Positions 59,287 through 64,000 of a stretch of 64,000 nucleotides of DNA are shown here, piece by piece. Position numbers and translations under genes: made by a program. How positions within the stretch are numbered: the first letter of the stretch is position 1; every line of letters starts with the position of its first letter. The notes under the pieces were generated by a model. The model did not search any database, was not told where the DNA came from, and saw nothing but the letters and a program-made list of their open reading frames with translations. Source of the stretch: [Pasteurella] aerogenes (lineage in GTDB: Bacteria; Pseudomonadota; Gammaproteobacteria; Enterobacterales; Pasteurellaceae); NCBI GenBank assembly GCA_900637275.1, contig LR134362.1, positions 2,108,001 through 2,172,000 on the forward strand. The letters run 5' to 3'.

Positions 59287-61263
59287 TTAATCGCGTTTGC
59301 GGAAATTGAGCAATACCATGACGGCTACGACAGCGATGCCGATAATATCCGTGATCCATTCCGGAATAATCAACATAAACGAACCAATTGCTAAAATAAT
59401 ACGTTGCCACATTGGCATGGTAGTTTTCAAGTACCCCTCTACTGCAGCGGATAATCCTAGTACACCGATAACGGAGGATACGATAACATTAATAATCTCA
59501 AAGACGCTTGGCAGCGGGAAGGTTTTGGCAATAACCGCTGCATTGGTGACATCAATCATGAGCATATTCGGATTATAAACGAACATAAACGGTACAATAA
59601 AACCTGCTAGCGCTAAACGCAAGGATTGCCAGCCAGTTTTCATTGGGTCACCTTGCGCAATTCCCGCGCCGGCAAAGGCAGCAAGTGCGACTGGCGGTGT
59701 AATATTGGCGAAAATACCGAAATAAAAAACGAACATATGTGCCACTAATACGGGGACATCAAAGGTTGCCAATGCCGGAGCTGCCATTGTAGCGGTAATG
59801 ATATACGCCGGAATAGAAGGAAGTCCCATGCCAAGGATCATGGAGGCAATCATCGTTAAAAATAAGGTTAAAAAGAGTGATCCTGCGCCTAATGTGACGA
59901 TAGAAGAGGTAATTACTGTACCAAAGCTGGTAAGGTTCATTACGCCAATTACAATCCCTACCGCAGCACAAGCCGCCATCACGGAAAGCGATTGTTTTGC
60001 CCCATCTGCCAATGCCTCAATTACATCTTTGACGCCCATGCGAGTTTCTTGACGTAATTGACTAACCAAGATGGTGATCGCAATAGTATAAGCGGCAGCG
60101 TAGCCCACCGGTACAGATTGTGCCAAAAAGACAATAAGAGCTAAGATTGGTAATAGCATATGACCGCGCGCTTTCATCACCGCTTTCACCCGTGGCAATT
60201 GATCTTTAGGGACACCTTTTAAATTTTGTTTACCGGCGCGAAAGTGAACTTGTGCAATGACGCCAAGATAGTAAAGTAAGGCAGGAAGTAAAGCAGCAAG
60301 TGCGATAGTTCCGTAGCTTACGCCGGTTGTTTCCGCCATAATAAACGCGCTGGCACCCATGATCGGCGGGAGAATTTGTCCACCAACAGATGCGCTGGCT
60401 TCTACCGCGCCGGCAAAGTTTTTGTGATAACCAATTTTTTTCATTAAGGGAATAGTAAAGGCACCGGTACTGACCACGTTGGCAACCGCTGCCCCGTTAA
60501 TACTACCCATAAAACCACTGGAAATCACCGCTACTTTCGCCGGCCCACCTTGTTTATCACCGGCGATCGCCAGGGCTAAATCATTAAACAATTGCCCCAT
60601 TCCCGATTTACTTAGGAAGGCACCAAATAAAATAAATAAGAAAATAAAGGAAACGGAAGCTCCCACTGCAGAAGAATATAACCCTTCGGTTTTTAAATAA
60701 AGCTGACCGAAAATATCGCCGACATCATAGGGGCGAGTAAGGAGGCTGTCTGGCATAAAATCCATTGAACTAATAAACGGATAGCTTAAGAAGATCAGGG
60801 AAAAAATCACCAAAATCCAACCGGTGACGCGACGCGTTACCTCCAACACCACTAGCACAGTGATGACTGCCATCACAATATCAGCAGTATTTGGAATACC
60901 ACCGCGGACAGTCATGATGTCATTGTATTGGTTGATGAGATACACCATACCGCTCGCACCCGCAATAACCCATAACCAGTCATACCACGCAACGGAACCT
61001 TGGCGGCTTTTTTTCGAGGCAGGGTAAATTAATAGGATTAACACTGCGCCAACGCCTACATGTACTGCACGCTGGATCAATGTCGGCAGCGGGTAAAAGG
61101 TAGTGTATAAATGAAAGAGAGAATATAAAACCGCAATCAGCGTAATCAGCCCTTTATTAAATTGGCTGCTGGATTGACGGGTGACCGATTCACGGTCATA
61201 TTTTTCCAAAATCTCTTGTTCCTTGGCACCAAGTGCGGTGTCAATTTTTACAGAATCAGTCAT
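59287..61263 (-). CDS. TRAP transporter fused permease (TAXI type)
   Basis: 658-aa inner-membrane protein joining the small (DctQ-like, 4-helix) and large (DctM-like, 12-helix) subunits. SKSGMGQLFNDLALAIAGDKQGGPAKVAVISSGFMGSINGAAVANV near residue 215-260 and ILGMGLPSIPAYIITATMAAPAL in the second half are DctM signatures; the fused arrangement goes with TAXI receptors. It overlaps the DUF1850 gene by 8 bases. Sodium-driven uptake of an organic acid or amino acid such as glutamate is the family role; substrate unknown. Confidence 0.92.
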   Translation of the reverse strand: MTDSVKIDTALGAKEQEILEKYDRESVTRQSSSQFNKGLITLIAVLYSLFHLYTTFYPLPTLIQRAVHVGVGAVLILLIYPASKKSRQGSVAWYDWLWVIAGASGMVYLINQYNDIMTVRGGIPNTADIVMAVITVLVVLEVTRRVTGWILVIFSLIFLSYPFISSMDFMPDSLLTRPYDVGDIFGQLYLKTEGLYSSAVGASVSFIFLFILFGAFLSKSGMGQLFNDLALAIAGDKQGGPAKVAVISSGFMGSINGAAVANVVSTGAFTIPLMKKIGYHKNFAGAVEASASVGGQILPPIMGASAFIMAETTGVSYGTIALAALLPALLYYLGVIAQVHFRAGKQNLKGVPKDQLPRVKAVMKARGHMLLPILALIVFLAQSVPVGYAAAYTIAITILVSQLRQETRMGVKDVIEALADGAKQSLSVMAACAAVGIVIGVMNLTSFGTVITSSIVTLGAGSLFLTLFLTMIASMILGMGLPSIPAYIITATMAAPALATFDVPVLVAHMFVFYFGIFANITPPVALAAFAGAGIAQGDPMKTGWQSLRLALAGFIVPFMFVYNPNMLMIDVTNAAVIAKTFPLPSVFEIINVIVSSVIGVLGLSAAVEGYLKTTMPMWQRIILAIGSFMLIIPEWITDIIGIAVVAVMVLLNFRKRD

Positions 61264-61732
61264 AGCATGATTTCCTTAACCACAACGTTGCAACTACTGA
61301 TTGGGCGGGTTTGATTGTCACCGTGGAATAATCTGGAAGTATTTGATAAACAGGAAATTGTTTATCATTAAGTAAAATAGCCCCTTCCATACGACGCGAA
61401 ACAATCCAATTTATCTCGGATAAAACAATATCTTGTTTAAAACCGACATAGCCCGGTGGTACATCGGCGACGATTTCACCTTGCGAAGGTGTCCCCGCGC
61501 CAAATGTTTGTAACCATGTTTGATAAAGGTGGAGGTTATCACCTTGTCGTTGATAATGTTCATACCACAATTGATGTTCGACGGAGTGACGCCAACGTAA
61601 TGCAAAATGATCATCATCAATGATACATTCGCCTTGTTTTGTGGTAACCGATATAAAATGAACAGGATAAAGCCCAATAACAGCGAGTAGCGCCAATAGC
61701 ACAAACCAACCGTTACGGGGCGTTATCTTCAT
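61256..61732 (-). CDS. DUF1850 protein of the TRAP system
   Basis: 158-aa protein with one N-terminal hydrophobic segment (GWFVLLALLAVIGLYPVHFISV), so it is anchored or secreted to the periplasm. The soluble part has the DUF1850 pattern FALRWRHSVEHQLWYEHYQ and FGAGTPSQGEIV. DUF1850 genes are regularly found between TAXI receptor and fused TRAP permease; its role in transport is not known. It lies 22 bases after the receptor gene. Confidence 0.85.
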   Translation of the reverse strand: MKITPRNGWFVLLALLAVIGLYPVHFISVTTKQGECIIDDDHFALRWRHSVEHQLWYEHYQRQGDNLHLYQTWLQTFGAGTPSQGEIVADVPPGYVGFKQDIVLSEINWIVSRRMEGAILLNDKQFPVYQILPDYSTVTIKPAQSVVATLWLRKSCYD

Positions 61733-61754
61733 GCTTTATCAACTTAATAACGAA

Positions 61755-62783
61755 TTATTTCGCGTTAACTTCGTCGTAATATTTTTTGGCGCCCGGATGT
61801 AATGGTGCAACCACACCTTCCTGCGCTTCTTTCACGTTAATGCCCTTCGCCGCTTGGTGTGCGGTTTGCAACTGTGGCAAACTTTCAAAGAAGGTTTTGG
61901 TTAATAAATACCCGTCCGCCTCGCTGAGATCTTTACGGATTACCAAGGCATTTTTAATTGCTGCTGTCGGAATCGGTTCAGGATTGCCATAGGTGTTCGC
62001 TGGAATATCCATCGCATTAAAATACGGTTTATCCGCCGCTAATTTTTTAATTCCATCAGCCGGGATAGCAACTAATTGCAGATCAAAACTTTGTTGTAAT
62101 TCCATTAAGGAGGAATTCGGCAAGCCACTCGTTAAAAACGCTGCATCAATGGTTCCCGCTTTTAGGGCATCTGCCGCTTCGGCATAACCGAGATAATCAA
62201 CTTTAATATCCGCATAGGAAATGCCAAAACCGGCAAGTAAGTTACGCGCATTGACTTCAACCCCAGAATTTTGATCGCCGGTCGCTACCCGTTTTCCTTT
62301 TAAATCGGTAATAGTTTTAATGCCGGAACGTTTAGAGGTTACAATCTGTACATAGTTAGGATAAAGCGCCGCTACTTGCTCCACATTATCAATTTTATTT
62401 TGGAAGCTGCCGGTACCGTTTAGCGCATCGTTTAACGCATCACTCATCACAAACGCCATTTCTACTTTTTTCTGCGCCATCAAATTTAAATTTTCTACTG
62501 ACGCGCCGGTGGTTTGCGTTTTGGAATTGGTTTTTAGATTTTTACTATAAATGTCCGTCAATGTCGTTGCAATAATATTGTAAGGACCGGAAGCGCCGCC
62601 GGTAGCAATGGTCACGAATTTGCTTTGCACAGTGGCAGGCGTTGCAGTTTCGGCACTTGTGCTGGTTGTTGTAGCATTACTTGCTGCAACATTTTCCGAC
62701 GCTTTGTTATTATCACCACAAGCGGCAAGCAATGTAGCAAGTAGAACTGTTGCAGTAGTCAATACGACTTTCATTTTTTTCAT
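61755..62783 (-). CDS. TAXI-type TRAP solute receptor, lipoprotein
   Basis: 342-aa substrate-binding protein. Signal ends in the lipobox LLAAC (about residues 15-19), so it is lipid-anchored, followed by a Ser/Thr/Ala-rich linker to about residue 58. FVTIATGGASGPYNIIATTL and VATGDQNSGVEVNARNLL are TAXI-family hallmarks. I chose ATG at 62783 with AGGAG 7 bases upstream; an ATG at 62807 would spoil the signal peptide. First gene of the leftward three-gene operon. Confidence 0.92.
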   Translation of the reverse strand: MKKMKVVLTTATVLLATLLAACGDNNKASENVAASNATTTSTSAETATPATVQSKFVTIATGGASGPYNIIATTLTDIYSKNLKTNSKTQTTGASVENLNLMAQKKVEMAFVMSDALNDALNGTGSFQNKIDNVEQVAALYPNYVQIVTSKRSGIKTITDLKGKRVATGDQNSGVEVNARNLLAGFGISYADIKVDYLGYAEAADALKAGTIDAAFLTSGLPNSSLMELQQSFDLQLVAIPADGIKKLAADKPYFNAMDIPANTYGNPEPIPTAAIKNALVIRKDLSEADGYLLTKTFFESLPQLQTAHQAAKGINVKEAQEGVVAPLHPGAKKYYDEVNAK

Positions 62784-62900
62784 AGAGTTGCTCCTGTGTG
62801 ATGTCATTGATGTTGTGTTATTGTATGCAATATTTTTTCATTGCAAACGATTGCTTTTTAACATGCCCAAGTTGAATTGTAAATCGTTTGTTAAGACTTT

Positions 62901-62916
62901 TGTGAGATAGATCGAG
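62901..62916. promoter_or_regulatory. CRP-like site upstream of the TRAP operon
   Basis: TGTGA-GATAGA-TCGAG, with the first 13 bases identical to the site at 29264 before sdaC. It lies 118 bases before the receptor start. The remainder of the 302-base gap to proS shows no other clear signal. Confidence 0.4.
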
Positions 62917-63085
62917 TTTTTGGTTCTAAGAAAAACACGAAATTGAGAAAATAAATCGTACAACAATAATACCAAGAGAATTTTTGTGACAAAGGTGAGA
63001 ATTTCGCTTGAATTGCTTTGTGCAATGCCTCGTCAATGATAAACTAAGCAGAATTTTCGTTTTAAAACAAGACATAGGAATAACA

Positions 63086-64000
63086 ATGCGTACCAGTAAA
63101 TATTTATTATCCACGTTAAAAGAAACTCCCAATGATGCCCAAGTTGTCAGCCATCAATTAATGTTACGCGCCGGTATGGTCAGACCCTTGGCATCAGGGC
63201 TTTATAACTGGCTGCCGACCGGTTTGCGGGTGTTGAAAAAAGTGGAAAATATTGTGCGTGAAGAAATGAACAAAAGTGGCGCAATCGAAGTGGAAATGCC
63301 AGTGGTACAACCCGCAGAATTGTGGCAAGAATCCCAGCGTTGGGAGCAATATGGACCGGAATTATTGCGTTTTACCGATCGCGGCAACCGCGACTTTGTG
63401 TTAGGACCGACTCATGAAGAAGTGATCACCGATTTAGTGCGTCGTGAAGTTAGTTCGTATAAGCAATTGCCACTGAATTTATATCAAATTCAAACCAAAT
63501 TCCGCGATGAAGTGCGTCCTCGTTTCGGCGTAATGCGCGGTCGTGAGTTTTTGATGAAAGACGCCTATTCTTTCCATACATCTCGCGAATGTTTGCAAGA
63601 AACCTATGAGGTGATGTACCGCACTTACAGTGCTATTTTTACCCGTTTAGGCTTGGATTTCCGTGCAGTACAAGCTGATACCGGTTCCATTGGCGGAAGC
63701 GCTTCCCATGAATTCCAAGTGTTAGCGCAAAGTGGCGAAGATGATATTGTATTTTCCACTGAATCAGATTTTGCCGCTAATATTGAGCTTGCCGAAGCGG
63801 TTGCAATTGGTGAACGCCAAGCGCCGACAGCAGAAATGGAATTGGTAGATACGCCGAAAGCAAAAACCATTGCCGAATTAGTGGAACAATTTAATTTGCC
63901 GATTGAAAAAACGGTCAAAACCTTGATTGTTAAAGGGGCAACAGAAGAACAACCATTGGTTGCATTGATTATTCGCGGTGATCATGAATTAAACGAAGTG
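63086..64000 (+). CDS. proS: Prolyl-tRNA synthetase, 5' part
   Basis: First 305 codons of the class II synthetase; the gene runs out of the window. Motif 1 region MRTSKYLLSTLKETPNDAQVVSHQLMLRAGMVRPLASGLYNWLPTG, motif 2 QTKFRDEVRPRFGVMRGREFLMKDAYSFH, and TGSIGGSASHEF are typical of the E. coli-type (ProS type 1). The editing (INS/YbaK) domain begins after about residue 225 (EQFNLPIEKTVKTLIVKG). ATAGGAA ribosome site. An uptake signal sits inside at 63618. Confidence 0.96.
   Translation, partial: MRTSKYLLSTLKETPNDAQVVSHQLMLRAGMVRPLASGLYNWLPTGLRVLKKVENIVREEMNKSGAIEVEMPVVQPAELWQESQRWEQYGPELLRFTDRGNRDFVLGPTHEEVITDLVRREVSSYKQLPLNLYQIQTKFRDEVRPRFGVMRGREFLMKDAYSFHTSRECLQETYEVMYRTYSAIFTRLGLDFRAVQADTGSIGGSASHEFQVLAQSGEDDIVFSTESDFAANIELAEAVAIGERQAPTAEMELVDTPKAKTIAELVEQFNLPIEKTVKTLIVKGATEEQPLVALIIRGDHELNEV

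Overview
The window is chromosomal DNA of a gammaproteobacterium of the family Pasteurellaceae, on the Haemophilus / Aggregatibacter / Pasteurella / Rodentibacter side. The strongest sign is the 9-base DNA uptake signal AAGTGCGGT (or its complement), found about 46 times by eye, often as inverted pairs between genes. Gene content and AT-rich codon use agree (tRNA-Ala(GGC), lpt6-like gene beside gltX, hybrid peroxiredoxin-glutaredoxin beside oxyR, dmsABC). I cannot fix genus or species from sequence alone. There is no phage, insertion sequence, CRISPR array or rRNA gene.

Layout. 1-529: 5' part of hldD (LPS heptose). 0.69-13.55 kb: a deoxy-sugar catabolic block. First comes a full L-fucose operon (fucR, fucI-K-U-A-P, fucO). 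Next is a 2-deoxyribose locus (deoX-deoP-deoK reading left, deoC-deoR reading right) around a shared control region with a CRP-like site and three DeoR-operator-like sequences. 13.55-15.9 kb: fabR, oxyR and a peroxiredoxin-glutaredoxin fusion. 16.1-23.3 kb: an unusual accessory block with a LysR regulator, a creatinase with all key residues in place, a DMT exporter, and a polar amino-acid type ABC importer whose operon contains an arginase-fold ureohydrolase; it looks like a guanidino-compound (creatine) uptake and hydrolysis system. 23.5-26.4 kb: slyX, fkpA, yheO, tusDCB. 26.4-30.2 kb: serine degradation and uptake (sdaA, sdaC) and a YafJ-like amidotransferase. 30.2-30.6 kb: a REP-like palindrome pair and a 21-codon remnant of a tyrP-type permease gene. 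30.6-41.8 kb: tRNA-Ala, gltX, four identical tRNA-Val genes, an lpt6-like phosphoethanolamine transferase, gltS, dtd, yihY, ychJ, a polysaccharide deacetylase, yjgR, coaA.

42.0-48.05 kb: tRNA-Thr/Tyr/Gly/Thr-tuf-secE-nusG-rplK-rplA as in Escherichia coli, but rplA is followed by a terminator and then recA-recX instead of rplJL-rpoBC. 48.2-56.1 kb: anaerobic DMSO reductase dmsABC, mutS on the opposite strand, then dmsD and a napF-type ferredoxin. 56.2-59.1 kb: two serine esterases and an ATP-grasp ligase, a conserved-looking module of unknown function. 59.3-62.8 kb: a TAXI-type TRAP transporter (fused permease, DUF1850 protein, lipoprotein receptor). 63.1 kb to the end: 5' part of proS.

How the genes work together. 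Fucose is isomerised, phosphorylated and cleaved to dihydroxyacetone phosphate and lactaldehyde, which FucO reduces. Deoxyribose is imported, mutarotated, phosphorylated and cleaved by DeoC to glyceraldehyde 3-phosphate and acetaldehyde. Both loci carry CRP-like sites, so glucose repression is likely. Serine, creatine-like guanidino compounds and DMSO/TMAO-type acceptors complete a picture of a host-associated bacterium living on mammalian metabolites with alternating oxygen supply.
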